Source of the DNA: Lentisphaerae bacterium GWF2_45_14
Lineage (GTDB): Bacteria > Verrucomicrobiota > Lentisphaeria > Victivallales > GWF2-45-14
Length of the DNA: 64,000 nt
NCBI GenBank assembly: GCA_001804785.1
Contig: MHBG01000056.1
Coordinates: 1 to 64,000 of the forward strand
Direction of reading: 5' to 3'
This document shows, in pieces, positions 9,710-20,165 of this stretch (position 1 is its first letter; each line of letters opens with the position of its first letter). A program made the position numbers and the translations under genes. Under the pieces are notes generated by a model that was not told where the DNA came from, ran no database searches, and saw only the letters and a list, made by a program, of their open reading frames with translations.

Positions 9710-10480
9710 TTATTCGATTATAAGTTTTGTGAAGAGCGGACTTTTTCCCTGTTTTCTTAAAAAAGCGGTATACTCCTCGACCAGAGGATTTGACGGCGAT
9801 TCGAGCGCAAGCTCTGCGAGCATATATGGGGCGGCCCAGTTCCCATTTTCGGAGCAGGCCTTTATGTCGGATGCCAAGCTGAAGAAAGCCCTTTCATTTT
9901 CGCTTTTTTCGAGCGTATAAGCACGTTCTATGCTGTCTTTTATGAATCCGTCAAAGACTTTGAGCGACTTGTCGGATTCCCCCATTTTTTTCAAGGTCAC
10001 CGCAGCTTTGGCCATAGAGAGTGCATTTGATGGATTTTTGAGTTCCTTGATGCATGAGTTGAGTTCCATAAGTGAGATAATTTGTTTTTTAGCGTCAAGC
10101 AGTGAGTCGCGCTGTCCGTGGAGCTTTATTGCCTTGTCCAGAATTTTTACCGCTTTCTGTGGCTCATATTTTTTCAGTGCTTCCCCTGCTTCTTTTATGA
10201 CGACATTATCGGTTTCTATATTCTGGAGCTGTGCCAAGAACAAATTTGTTTTGTCTATACTCCTGAGTCTTTCTACTTTAGCGAGTGCTGTTTTGTGATC
10301 TCCGGCCTGCAGAGCCTCGAACAGCTCAAGCGTGAGGCGTGACCTGCTTCTTGGCGGATCGGGCGCTACTTGTTTCGAGCAGCCCTGCGGGAACAATGCG
10401 GTCCATGCAAGTGCGGCGAGCAGTAAATATTTATTCATGTTATTCAAGTTTTTTTTCAATGCTTTCTTAGTTCGGTTCAC
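9710..10480 (-). CDS. Hypothetical lipoprotein with TPR-like helical repeats
   Basis: FPQGCSKQ lipobox; alpha-helical ALxAGDHKTALAKVERL-like repeats. Confidence 0.5.
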   Translation of the reverse strand: MNRTKKALKKNLNNMNKYLLLAALAWTALFPQGCSKQVAPDPPRSRSRLTLELFEALQAGDHKTALAKVERLRSIDKTNLFLAQLQNIETDNVVIKEAGEALKKYEPQKAVKILDKAIKLHGQRDSLLDAKKQIISLMELNSCIKELKNPSNALSMAKAAVTLKKMGESDKSLKVFDGFIKDSIERAYTLEKSENERAFFSLASDIKACSENGNWAAPYMLAELALESPSNPLVEEYTAFLRKQGKSPLFTKLIIE

Positions 10481-10485
10481 AGACT

Positions 10486-13400
10486 TTACTTTAGCGACAT
10501 TAAGATTATTTTCATGTTTCGAAGCGATAATATTCTGTTTATTTCGACGAGCGTCAGGTAGGACGCTTCATCCATAAATGCAGAATTCGTCTTCACTGAC
10601 ATCGAAACATTCAGCGTGTTTTTTCTATCCTGTTGCGTATTTATTTTTATTTCTCCGAAATTCTCCGGTCCATTCCATGAAATATTTCTTGGGATGGAGA
10701 GGATTTCTGCGGTGTTTTCAGGTAGCACTATTTCGTAATTCAGTGAATAGTCGGAACTGTATGACTTATAGAAGGGGTTTTCGCGCTTCTGGGTGGGCGT
10801 GCTGACTGCTGCGGACGGGTTGAATCCCGGCAGGGCGAGATACATAAACTTATTGTCTTTCACCGCGTATTTTTTTATTTCAAAGGCCATCGTTTCAACG
10901 CCGGGATATGAGCTGTAATCGGTTACGAGTTCGCCTGTCATCGTTGCCGATTCGGAAACGGCGTTCGCCGCTTCCTGGCAGTAGCGCTTTCTCAGCTCTG
11001 GAGTCATCTCCGCAAAACGTTTATGGAACGACTGATACGCCATGCCGTAGTAACGGACAGTCCTTGTCATCAGAGCGTTGCCATCTTCGTTGATTTGCAA
11101 TTTGACATTTGTTTCCGTCCGGGTTGAGTCGTTGGCTTTTATAACGTTCTGAACCGCTGATGGTATATCCATAGATATATTTTTTTCACTAGCTGTAGAG
11201 CCAAGTTTCGCATACTGGTTTGTATCGTTGAGATATATTGCTTCTCCAGCGACAATAGTTTTTACAAGTATCGATGAATAAAGATTGGCCTGAGATGATT
11301 CCTCAAGCGGATCAACTACTTTTGTAATCCCTTCATACGGCGAAACAAGCACGAATTTAGAATCAAATCCGACGGCCTTCAGCATTGCGTAGAACAATAC
11401 GGCTCTGTCGGGATTATTGCCATAGGCATCGCCCAGTGTGGTGTCCGCGTCGGATATCGATTCGAGCGGGAGTTCGTTGAGCCCCGGTCCGGCGGACCTT
11501 ATGCTTTTTGCAACGAAATCCCTTATTTTAATCATCTTGTCCCTGTCGTTAGGGACACCATCGGTAAGTGCTTTTGCCTTCTGTCCTGCTTTTTCGGATA
11601 CGGACGCTGCTTTTTTGAGTCTTTCGTCAAGCAGTTTCCCGTAATCGTCCCATTTTCCATCTGAGACAAATACCGTCTGGTTAAAGGTCCACCACGGCGG
11701 CATGGAGCTTTCTTCTTTGACGGCCTTTACGTCCTTTATGGAGAATTTATATTTTTTGATATTGCCCGAGCATCCGCCCACGCTCATGATGGGAGAAGAA
11801 ACTCTGAACTGTTTTGACAGCTCTTGTGGTATCGAAATCTCGAGTTCCTTTTCGAGGAGCTTCTCGGTGTATCTGAAATACGACATGAATGAGATGAAGG
11901 GCTGTTTTGTATATTTTCTTTTTATTGTGTACTCGATGATGGCGCCGGGGGCGACTCCGGGGAGACTCGCTACAAGTATTTTCGCAGGCGGGTAGCGAGG
12001 CGCGGAGCTTACCCAGGAAGCGTCCATCATATTAAGTTCTTCCTTTGTCAATTCTTTCACGCTGCCGTCGGGAAGCGTCACCTTTGCCTCGATGGAAGCC
12101 TCTTCCCATATCGGATTGAAGAATATCTTGACCTCGGAATGCTTCTTCGTTCCGGCGTAGGTATTTATCTTCTTTCTGACGCTGGTGACAGATTCATACG
12201 AGTTCGCGTCTATGATATTAAACGACTGCGTCTCTTTTTCTATCACGGCATCGGGAACTTTGCCGTTCGTGCCGTTGAGCGTTGGGAATATCGGCATTTT
12301 TCTTGATTCATACTCGATTTCCTTGAGATTCTTTTTTAGCTCAAGATACTGTGCCGGGGAAAACTCGACCGCATTTATCAGGAATCTGTTTTTGCCGGTC
12401 AGTGATTTTTCGTTATATTTCAAATTCCTTTGCCAGAGTATCTCTGTATTTTCAATAGGCGGATATGCCGGAATTGCCAGAGGCGCCTTCGGAGCGGCCT
12501 CCATACTGAGCGTCAGCGATTCTTCGACGCCGCACGCGATATCCGTCATGAATGGGTATTTTCTCTTTTCCAGTCCGGTTTGTCCGAGTACGAAATTGAC
12601 TGCCCCGAAAGAAGTTCCGAACCAGGGACTTCTGAACATTGAGCAGCGCTCGCCATTTATCATAAAATCGGGGGCCTCATATTTTATGAAGGCCTTGAGC
12701 GGCAGCGAAGTGTCCCGCATGTCCGACGGTTCTAGGCGGAACTCCTTTATCGTTGCGCCCGGAATGATTGCTTTGAGTCGGCTTTCGAAAAACTCCTGCG
12801 CTTTTTCGGGCTTCCAAGTCGAAAACGCTCCGCGGTAGATGCCGTCATTCACGCCCTTGAAGTTCATGAGGGTTTCTGCGGTCAGGATGTTTTCCGTGCT
12901 TATCGTTCCTGTCGTGGAGATTTCGAGCATGTTTTTCGAGGCTGGAACGATTGGGGAGGTAAGGAGCTTTTCGCCTTCAGGTTTTGCCACAAGATAACTT
13001 TTATTGCTGAGGTAGGCGGGGCAGAGGTCGGATGTGCTTTCGTCCGTCGAGTCCATCAGAATATATTTGCCGTTCTCGTCCTCTACGCACGTGATTGCGT
13101 GATTGAAATAAGGAAGCGGCACATCCTCATCCATTTTGGGGCCCGCGTTTATAAGGACGGGGTATGCCTTGAATCCGGCAATGCGTAGCATAGCGGTCAA
13201 TAAGGCAGCCTTGTCTCTGCAGACTCCGTACTTATTTTCAAACGTGATATTTACATCGTGCGGCTCGTAGCCAGGCGCTTCCGTTTCCGTCGTTATTCCC
13301 ATGTAGCGGATATTCTGGGATACGTATCTGAATATAGCCCTCATCTGTTCGTTCTTGTCGCTTATTTTGGCTGTCAGTGCGTCAACTTTTTCCTTCATTT

Positions 13401-14241
13401 CGGGCGTGGTTTTTTCGAGGTGAGGGGCCGAGAGTTTCCAGTACCAGCGCGAAAGATATTTCCAGTCAGGAATCGTACTTACGATAAGGCGTTGAACTAC
13501 TGTCCAGTAGGGCGGCATATCGGGTTCGTCGAACATTCGCGGTACATTTTTTGCCAGCCAGTTGTAAATGATTCTTCCATCTTTTTCTTCTTTGCTGAAT
13601 GAAACGGTATCCTTAATCTCGTCACGCAGTCTTATATTTGCCAGAGCGAGTTCCGAAGGCATGTCGATTACAATGCGTGAGTATAGAATTGGACTATGCC
13701 CTTCGAAGATGCTGTAATCACTCCACGTATCGGGAACACGCGTCTTGACGGTGTTGGAAAGGTATACATAATGGACCGTGTCGCCTATTTCAAGGCCGGG
13801 CAGCGTTACCTGAACTATCTTATCGTTGGGGTTATAGATATTGCTGCCCATCTGGGAACTGTCGACTGCGGTCTTTGAGTTCTTTTCAATGTCTACAGGC
13901 AGTTTCCGACCATCCGGCTTGATTATCTCGACAACTTGAACTTCAACGGTTTCATAGGGCAGAGTAAAGTTGAACGAAATGGTTTTGCCTTCGCGCTTCC
14001 CTTTTTCCGTGAGGACTTTCTGGTAAACTTCGCTCCAGGTTTTATAGGTGCCGTCTTTATTGCAGATATTCTTTTCGCACTCGGCGAGGATCACGGAGTC
14101 GGCGTCCGGAAATTTCTCAAGAGTGGCAGTCTGCGAACTCTTTATCGCCTCGTCGGATGCTATCAGCGGCTGCTCCGCCCGCAAGATTCCGCCGCAGACA
14201 AGAAACGCAAAAATAAGTAATGACAAAGTCAGCTTCTTCAT
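10486..14241 (-). CDS. Tandem DUF3857-transglutaminase double-module secreted protein (1251 aa)
   Basis: Module 1: YVYLSN...; YGVCRDKAALLTAMLRIAGF, FNHAITCV, LMDSTDE. Module 2: VTLPDGSVKEL...; YGNNPDRAVLFYAMLKAVGF. Confidence 0.82.
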   Translation of the reverse strand: MKKLTLSLLIFAFLVCGGILRAEQPLIASDEAIKSSQTATLEKFPDADSVILAECEKNICNKDGTYKTWSEVYQKVLTEKGKREGKTISFNFTLPYETVEVQVVEIIKPDGRKLPVDIEKNSKTAVDSSQMGSNIYNPNDKIVQVTLPGLEIGDTVHYVYLSNTVKTRVPDTWSDYSIFEGHSPILYSRIVIDMPSELALANIRLRDEIKDTVSFSKEEKDGRIIYNWLAKNVPRMFDEPDMPPYWTVVQRLIVSTIPDWKYLSRWYWKLSAPHLEKTTPEMKEKVDALTAKISDKNEQMRAIFRYVSQNIRYMGITTETEAPGYEPHDVNITFENKYGVCRDKAALLTAMLRIAGFKAYPVLINAGPKMDEDVPLPYFNHAITCVEDENGKYILMDSTDESTSDLCPAYLSNKSYLVAKPEGEKLLTSPIVPASKNMLEISTTGTISTENILTAETLMNFKGVNDGIYRGAFSTWKPEKAQEFFESRLKAIIPGATIKEFRLEPSDMRDTSLPLKAFIKYEAPDFMINGERCSMFRSPWFGTSFGAVNFVLGQTGLEKRKYPFMTDIACGVEESLTLSMEAAPKAPLAIPAYPPIENTEILWQRNLKYNEKSLTGKNRFLINAVEFSPAQYLELKKNLKEIEYESRKMPIFPTLNGTNGKVPDAVIEKETQSFNIIDANSYESVTSVRKKINTYAGTKKHSEVKIFFNPIWEEASIEAKVTLPDGSVKELTKEELNMMDASWVSSAPRYPPAKILVASLPGVAPGAIIEYTIKRKYTKQPFISFMSYFRYTEKLLEKELEISIPQELSKQFRVSSPIMSVGGCSGNIKKYKFSIKDVKAVKEESSMPPWWTFNQTVFVSDGKWDDYGKLLDERLKKAASVSEKAGQKAKALTDGVPNDRDKMIKIRDFVAKSIRSAGPGLNELPLESISDADTTLGDAYGNNPDRAVLFYAMLKAVGFDSKFVLVSPYEGITKVVDPLEESSQANLYSSILVKTIVAGEAIYLNDTNQYAKLGSTASEKNISMDIPSAVQNVIKANDSTRTETNVKLQINEDGNALMTRTVRYYGMAYQSFHKRFAEMTPELRKRYCQEAANAVSESATMTGELVTDYSSYPGVETMAFEIKKYAVKDNKFMYLALPGFNPSAAVSTPTQKRENPFYKSYSSDYSLNYEIVLPENTAEILSIPRNISWNGPENFGEIKINTQQDRKNTLNVSMSVKTNSAFMDEASYLTLVEINRILSLRNMKIILMSLK

Positions 14242-14331
14242 TCAGTATTCCCCTTTTTTACAGATTTTTCCAATCCAGATAAGATAGCATCGTTTTGAAT
14301 TATCTCAAAATCGTGGCACATTTACAAGGTA

Positions 14332-17138
14332 ATGAAAAGGCTTTTTATTTTATCAACTATTTTTGTTCTGACGGCTCTACATTCCGCAGAGCCTCAGGCT
14401 TATCTCGATGCGAATGATGCAGCTCAGGCTCACGCCGCAAGTCCCGCCGGCTGGACGGTAAATGACCTTAGAACCATTGTCTCAAAAGGAGCGGACTCCA
14501 ATACCTGGAACTCCGACGGCTCAAAGGTGCTTATGCGTGCCTTTACAAGCGCCCAATATTATAACCTCACAACAAAATTAAACCAGAACCTCTGGCCGAC
14601 CTTATGGGTTACAACCGGCGATGAGCTTCCTCAATGGTATCAGGCCAATAATGTTACGGCATCCGATATCGCGCTCAAATCCGCACAGCTTCACGGGCTT
14701 CCGGTTTCTTCTCTTGCCCAGTATAACGCAATTGTCGAAGTATGGGTCAGCCCGGCAAATATTTTCCGCCCCACGAAAGACCCGACTCTAAGCGCCCAGC
14801 CGACCGCGCTGCCGACCGAGGCCTTCGTCAAGCCCGCCGGGATGTCGGTCGCCGATTTCGATAAATTCAAAACATGGTACAATGACAATATCACAAGCAG
14901 CTATGACAAGCCCGACCCAAGCGACCGCTACCCTTGGACCCAGCTCGGATATACCTACGACTGGGGCAGTGACGGTACCTCGTTGACGGATATACGCGGA
15001 CTCAGCGAGTTTGTAATCCTCGGAACAAAGGCCGGATACACGGCACCGATTACGACATACAGCGTTTACAGCATTCAGTCCTACGTCTATCAGACCGGCG
15101 GACTCGGTAGCGGCAATTTTAATGTGACAAGTTCCTGCGACACGATCTGGGCAGGCTCTAATTTTCAGCCATCCGGCAACAATATCACAATCACTTCCAA
15201 CGGCTCGGTTTCAGGAGGAGAAGGTATTTATGTTTCCTCTTCCGGCTATACCATAAACAACAGCGGAACTATTTACGGACCCACATCTCAAAAATATTAT
15301 GGTGCCGCGCCCGCCGGATACGGCATATACTTTGACAATGGCGGCACGGTTATAAATAACTCAACAGGAAGAATTTATGGCGACAGTAACGCAATCGGCT
15401 CCAGCGCGGGAGCCGTTACCATAAATGACTACGGTTATATTTCAGGTTCGCAGTACGCGATAAAAACAGGCACGGGAAACGACAGCCTTAACGTTTATAA
15501 TACCGGCTTGGTAGAGGGCAATATAGATATGGGTGGCGGCACCAACTCGATTACCATAAATAACGGAGGGACAATCGATGGAACAGTCTCCTCCTCAGGC
15601 GGGGGCGACGATACCCTCACAGTCAACCGGGGAGGCAGCCTTAAAGGAAATGTCAACTTCGGACTGAGCGGCGGCAAAGTCATATTCAACGGTGGTACTT
15701 ATACGTCCGTCATCAATACAGCCGCCGCCACGTCAAATAAGATAACGGTCGAAGAAATAGAACTCAACAGCGGCTCAACTCTTGAAGTCCAACTAACAGG
15801 TAACAGTATGCTTAAAGACGGGCGATCTATACAAGTCCTTCACTGCGAAAGGCTGATGGGCGATTTTACGAATGTAAATTCCCCCTACCCAATGCTCGAT
15901 TTTGGCCAGTACAGAGGAAGCGGTTCCGTGACGTTGAACCTTCGTGTCAACCATAATTCCTACGGTGATGTGGCCGGTCTCCTCGATTCAAGACTCGTTT
16001 CCACAGGATATGCTCTCGATGAACAGGCTCCCGACGCCGCCGGAGATATGGAAAATATACTCGCTCAAATAGACCTCATGACTTCCGTAGGCGACATAGC
16101 CTCCGCCGTAAGGCAGCTTGCTCCCGTTCCCTACACAGCCTCCCTCATACTACATTTGAGACCGACCGCGCATTTCACGATATGGTCGTCGACCGCACTC
16201 GATTCCTTGATGATTATTCTTCAGATAAGGCGGCTCCCGCGTTGACCATTGCCGGAAACCCTGAAAATAAAACCGCAATTCCAGCTCTTTCCCCAGAACG
16301 CTGCGAGTGGAACCCCTATGTTACCGGAGTGGGCCTTTGGGGTCGACAGAAAAGCAAAGGCGACGTCCCCGGCTATACATACGATATGGGCGGCGGAATT
16401 GTCGGTATGGAAAGAAAATTTGGTGAAAACCTTACCACGGGAATAGCCATAGGCGGTTCCAGAACAGTCGTCAACCTCAGAGATGAAGGCGGCAGCCGTA
16501 TAAATACCGATGGTGCAAGACCCATTATTTATGGAGGCTACACCCTTAAAAATCTTGAAATAGGCCTTTCCGCTGGCTACGGCTATAACCAGTACGACAC
16601 GAAACGTGAAATACAGTTTGCTTCAGTAGACAGGACCGCGAAGGGCTCGCACGACGGGCACGAGTTCACAAGTTCCGGAAATATTGGCTGGAAATTCTAT
16701 CTTACTGAAAAAACGGTACTTGAACCGCTGGTAGGCTTCTACTACTCAAGTCTTTACGAAAATTCTTTTGATGAAGAGGATGCTGGCGCCGCGAATCTCA
16801 ATGTCAGAAGCCGGACTTCCAATTCATTGAAAAGTGCGCCGGGTATCCGTTTCTACCATGATTTTACCGTCCTCGAAACAATGTCATTGCGCCCCGAATT
16901 TACGGCAAAATGGCTTCATGAGTTTCTTGATGCACGCTACGACTCTACCGCCTCATTTGCTAACGGGAGCAGTTTTTCATATAATGGTATGGACCTTGAT
17001 CGTGACGCCGCACAGCTCAGCATGAAAATAGCTTTCAGGCCCTTTCGCTACTTCGGAACTTTCGCCGAATATTCGACGCTTATTTCGCCCAGCCTGTACA
17101 GCAACTCCGTCTACGCCGGTATCGAAGCCTTCTTCTAG
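14332..17138 (+). pseudogene. Autotransporter (beta-helical passenger plus beta-barrel) split by a frameshift near 16141-16160
   Basis: ORF 14332-16245 has signal peptide and Gly/Ser/Asn beta-helix repeats; ORF 16182-17138 is an outer-membrane barrel ending YAGIEAFF; frame 3 upstream of 16182 reads PHTTFETDRAFHDMVVDRTRFLDD, continuing the passenger/barrel junction. Confidence 0.82.
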
Positions 17139-17188
17139 TAAAGCAAAAAATTGAATCTCGGCAGAGGGCATTAATATGCCGGAAGTGC

Positions 17189-18859
17189 TCAGGTGTTTGT
17201 ATTGAGAACCGAGGGGTCGTATCCTTCGGGAGCGTTGAATCCGAGGAGTTCGATGCACGTCGCTGCAAGCGAACTTATACCGAGCCCTTCGTTCAGTTCC
17301 TTCGCATATTCACCTTTGTAATCGGGGTCATAGATTATGCATGGCACCGGATTGAGCGAATGGCTTGTCTTTGAGGCCGGACGGCCTTCGGGATTAAGTA
17401 GAACATTGCCTTTTTTGTCGTGTTCGATCATGTCGTCGGAGTTGCCGTGATCGGCGCTGATAACCATTACACCGCCTGCGGCGGCCACATCTTTACGGAT
17501 TCTTTCGACGCATATATCGAGGGCGTTGATAGCGATAATCACGGACTGGTAAATTCCCGTGTGTCCAACCATATCGCCATTCGCAAAATTGAGCCTTATA
17601 AAGTCATATTTGCCGGATTTTATGGCTTCGCAGACCTTGTCGGTTATTTCGGCGCATTTCATCCAGGGACGCTGTTCAAAGGGTACCACATCGGAGGGCA
17701 CTTCGACATAATCATCAAGTTTATCATCGAATTTGCCTGAGCGGTTGCCATTAAAGAAGTAGGTGACATGCCCGAACTTCTGGGTCTCGCTTATCGCCAG
17801 CTGCCTTACGCCTGAGGCGCAGAGATATTCATCAACGGTGCGGTCGATTGTGGGCGGATTGACAAGGTATCTTTTCGGCACGTGAAGATCGCCGTCGTAC
17901 TCCATCATTCCGGCATAGAGGACATTGGGCCGGGGGGAGCGGTCGAACCGGTCGAAGCTGTCTTCTTCAAAGGCGGCTGTTATTTCTATTGCCCTGTCGC
18001 CGCGGAAGTTGAAGTATATTACCGAATCGCCGTCTTTTATGGGGCCGACTGGTGTTTTGCCGTCATCGGAAATCACGAATGGCGGCAGATCCTGGTCTAT
18101 CGCGTGAGTTTCATTGCGGAGCGAGGTAACGGCTTCTTCGGCGTTTTTAAAGTAATGCCCGTTGCCTCTTACGTGAACGTCCCATCCTTTTTTTACCATG
18201 TCCCAGTTTGCGCCGTAGCGGTCCATTGTTATGAACATGCGTCCGCCGCCTGAGGCAATCCTGAAATCGCGTCCGTCTTTGTTGAGCGAGGCGAGGAACT
18301 CTTCAAAGGGTCTTATATACTCCAGTGCGGAGGTCTCGGGTACGTCACGTCCGTCGAGGAGTGTATGTATCCTTACTTTTTTGACACCTTCTGCGGCTGC
18401 CTTTTCGAGCATTGCCTTGAGGTGGTCGATATGGCTGTGAACGTTGCCGTCTGAAAAAAGGCCGAGGAAGTGAAGGGTGCTGTTCTTGTCGAGACAGTTC
18501 TTAATGAGGTCTTTCCATGTCTTGCCCTCGAACATGCTGCCGTTCGCGATGGCGTCGGATACGAGCTTTGCTCCCTGAGCGAAGACGCGCCCTGATCCGA
18601 TGGCGTTATGACCGACTTCGCTGTTGCCCATGTCATCGTTGCTCGGCATGCCTACGGCCAGACCGTGGGCCTTGAGTTTTGTCATGGGGGATTCGTCCAT
18701 GAGCCTCTGGAGGTTGGGCTTCCAGGCGTTGAGGAAGGCGTCGCCGTCCTTATATTTTCCAAAGCCTACGCCGTCAAGTATTACCAGTACGACGGGGCCT
18801 TTTCTTTTATTGAATCGCGGATTTTTCTTCAAAGCTTCAAGCATCGTAAGTTTCTCCAT
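17189..18859 (-). CDS. gpmI: 2,3-bisphosphoglycerate-independent phosphoglycerate mutase
   Basis: GPVVLVILDGVGFGKYKDGDAFLNAWKPNL... MPSNDDMGNSEVGHNAIGSGRVFAQGAKLV; ISADHGNSDDMIE. Confidence 0.96.
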   Translation of the reverse strand: MEKLTMLEALKKNPRFNKRKGPVVLVILDGVGFGKYKDGDAFLNAWKPNLQRLMDESPMTKLKAHGLAVGMPSNDDMGNSEVGHNAIGSGRVFAQGAKLVSDAIANGSMFEGKTWKDLIKNCLDKNSTLHFLGLFSDGNVHSHIDHLKAMLEKAAAEGVKKVRIHTLLDGRDVPETSALEYIRPFEEFLASLNKDGRDFRIASGGGRMFITMDRYGANWDMVKKGWDVHVRGNGHYFKNAEEAVTSLRNETHAIDQDLPPFVISDDGKTPVGPIKDGDSVIYFNFRGDRAIEITAAFEEDSFDRFDRSPRPNVLYAGMMEYDGDLHVPKRYLVNPPTIDRTVDEYLCASGVRQLAISETQKFGHVTYFFNGNRSGKFDDKLDDYVEVPSDVVPFEQRPWMKCAEITDKVCEAIKSGKYDFIRLNFANGDMVGHTGIYQSVIIAINALDICVERIRKDVAAAGGVMVISADHGNSDDMIEHDKKGNVLLNPEGRPASKTSHSLNPVPCIIYDPDYKGEYAKELNEGLGISSLAATCIELLGFNAPEGYDPSVLNTNT

Positions 18860-18873
18860 GTTGATGACGGTTT

Positions 18874-19671
18874 TTAGGCGCGGCGGCCGGGCTTGTTACT
18901 TTTAAGTACGCCGCGATGTGATGCTTCTACAAATTTTATAAATTCATCGACTTCAGGGATTGCCGGAAGCGTGTTTCGCATTTGCTCGAGGGCATTTTTC
19001 GTGTTCAAGCCACTTCTGAAGAAGACTTTATAGATATTCTTGATTGTGTGGATGGTTTCTTCGGAGAAATTGTTTCTTGTGAGGCCGACGATGTTTATGC
19101 CTCTGATTGCGCCGTTTCTGCCGTCCGCAATCATGAAGGGCGGCACGTCGAGCGATACCACGGAGCCGCCGCTCAGGACGGAGAAGCGTCCAATACGGCA
19201 GAACTGGTGCATGCCGGTATGCCCTGAGAGCAGGCAGTTGTCGCCGACTTGGCAGTATCCGGAAAGTCCTGCATAATCGACCATTACTATTTTATTTCCG
19301 AGAACGCAGTTATGCGCGATGTGGGCGTTGGCAAGGATGAAGCAGTTGTTGCCTATGACTGTTTCCGATTCGGGCTTAGTGCCCGTATTAACAGTAACGC
19401 TTTCCCTGAAGGTATTGCCGTCGCCGATTCTTAGATAAGTTATTCCGCCTTCAACGTTATGGTCTTCCGCATCCGTGCCGAGCGTGGTGAAGGGGTAGAC
19501 GGTATTTCCCTTACCCATCGTTGTGTGACCCGTAATGTAGCAGTGGGCCATGAGTTTTGACCCAGCGCCGATCTCAACATCAGGCCCGACATAGCAGAAC
19601 GGGCCTATTTCAACATCTTCTGCAATCCTAGCTCCTGCTTCAACGATCGCGCTGGGATGAATCACTGGCAT
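18874..19671 (-). CDS. lpxA: UDP-N-acetylglucosamine acyltransferase
   Basis: MPVIHPSAIVEAGARIAEDVEIGPFCYVGPDVEIGAGSKL hexapeptide repeats; AHIAHNCVLGN. Confidence 0.96.
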   Translation of the reverse strand: MPVIHPSAIVEAGARIAEDVEIGPFCYVGPDVEIGAGSKLMAHCYITGHTTMGKGNTVYPFTTLGTDAEDHNVEGGITYLRIGDGNTFRESVTVNTGTKPESETVIGNNCFILANAHIAHNCVLGNKIVMVDYAGLSGYCQVGDNCLLSGHTGMHQFCRIGRFSVLSGGSVVSLDVPPFMIADGRNGAIRGINIVGLTRNNFSEETIHTIKNIYKVFFRSGLNTKNALEQMRNTLPAIPEVDEFIKFVEASHRGVLKSNKPGRRA

Positions 19672-19737
19672 TTTTTTTGAGTTCCTTATATTATTGTGCG
19701 TACCAAGTTTGAGTCGGGACGGATTAGAAAGTCCCCA

Positions 19738-19839
19738 TTATTTTCTTGACATATTCGGGTTTTTTACCTTGGCTTTGCATCTTTCAAGATAGGCTTTACG
19801 ACGTTTTTTCTTTTCACCTTTGTTGTACTGCTTTCCCAT
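19738..19839 (-). CDS. 33-aa highly basic small protein MGKQYNKGEKKKRRKAYLERCKAKVKNPNMSRK
   Basis: Complete ORF read on the minus strand with GGAG ribosome-binding site (taaggagttaagcaATG-type context); 14 of 33 residues Lys/Arg; absent from ORF track because of length. Confidence 0.7.
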   Translation of the reverse strand: MGKQYNKGEKKKRRKAYLERCKAKVKNPNMSRK

Positions 19840-20004
19840 ATTGCTTAACTCCTTATCTTATGGATTAAAGTCATATAAGATACATGCGTTTTGTCAGAAG
19901 GGAAGCCATTCCAATAGATTTATTGTGCCGAATCAGAGAAAAAGACGTTTTTTGACATAAAAATCATGGAAATAAAGAGTTTACATATTGAGAATGCCCG
20001 CGAC

Positions 20005-20033
20005 ATGGAGTATTATATATGCAGGGTGTATGA
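20005..20033 (+). promoter_or_regulatory. Possible sigma70 promoter TTGAGA-N17-TATTAT upstream of the msbA-like gene (approximate position)
   Basis: ttgagaatgcccgcgacatggagtattat read from sequence; spacing 17. Confidence 0.4.
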
Positions 20034-20118
20034 ACAAAAAAAGGTCGTACCCGTAAATGAATACCATTCCGATTTAGAATCAGTTCTTCCTTAATCCCAG
20101 GTTGTGGCCTCAGCAAGG

Positions 20119-20147
20119 CTCCCCAATAGGGGAGTAATTTTTTTTTT
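20119..20147 (+). terminator. Rho-independent terminator/attenuator
   Basis: CTCCCC-aata-GGGGAG followed by taa and a 10-T run; ends 18 nt before the msbA-like ATG. Confidence 0.82.
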
Positions 20148-20165
20148 AATGAAAGTCTTCCTGAA

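Noticed and set aside
16141-16160. Programmed -1 ribosomal frameshift in the autotransporter
   Set aside because: No heptameric slippery sequence or clear downstream stimulatory structure seen; mutation or sequencing error is simpler
17420-18253. Plus-strand ORFs opposite gpmI
   Set aside because: Antisense shadows of a confidently identified gene
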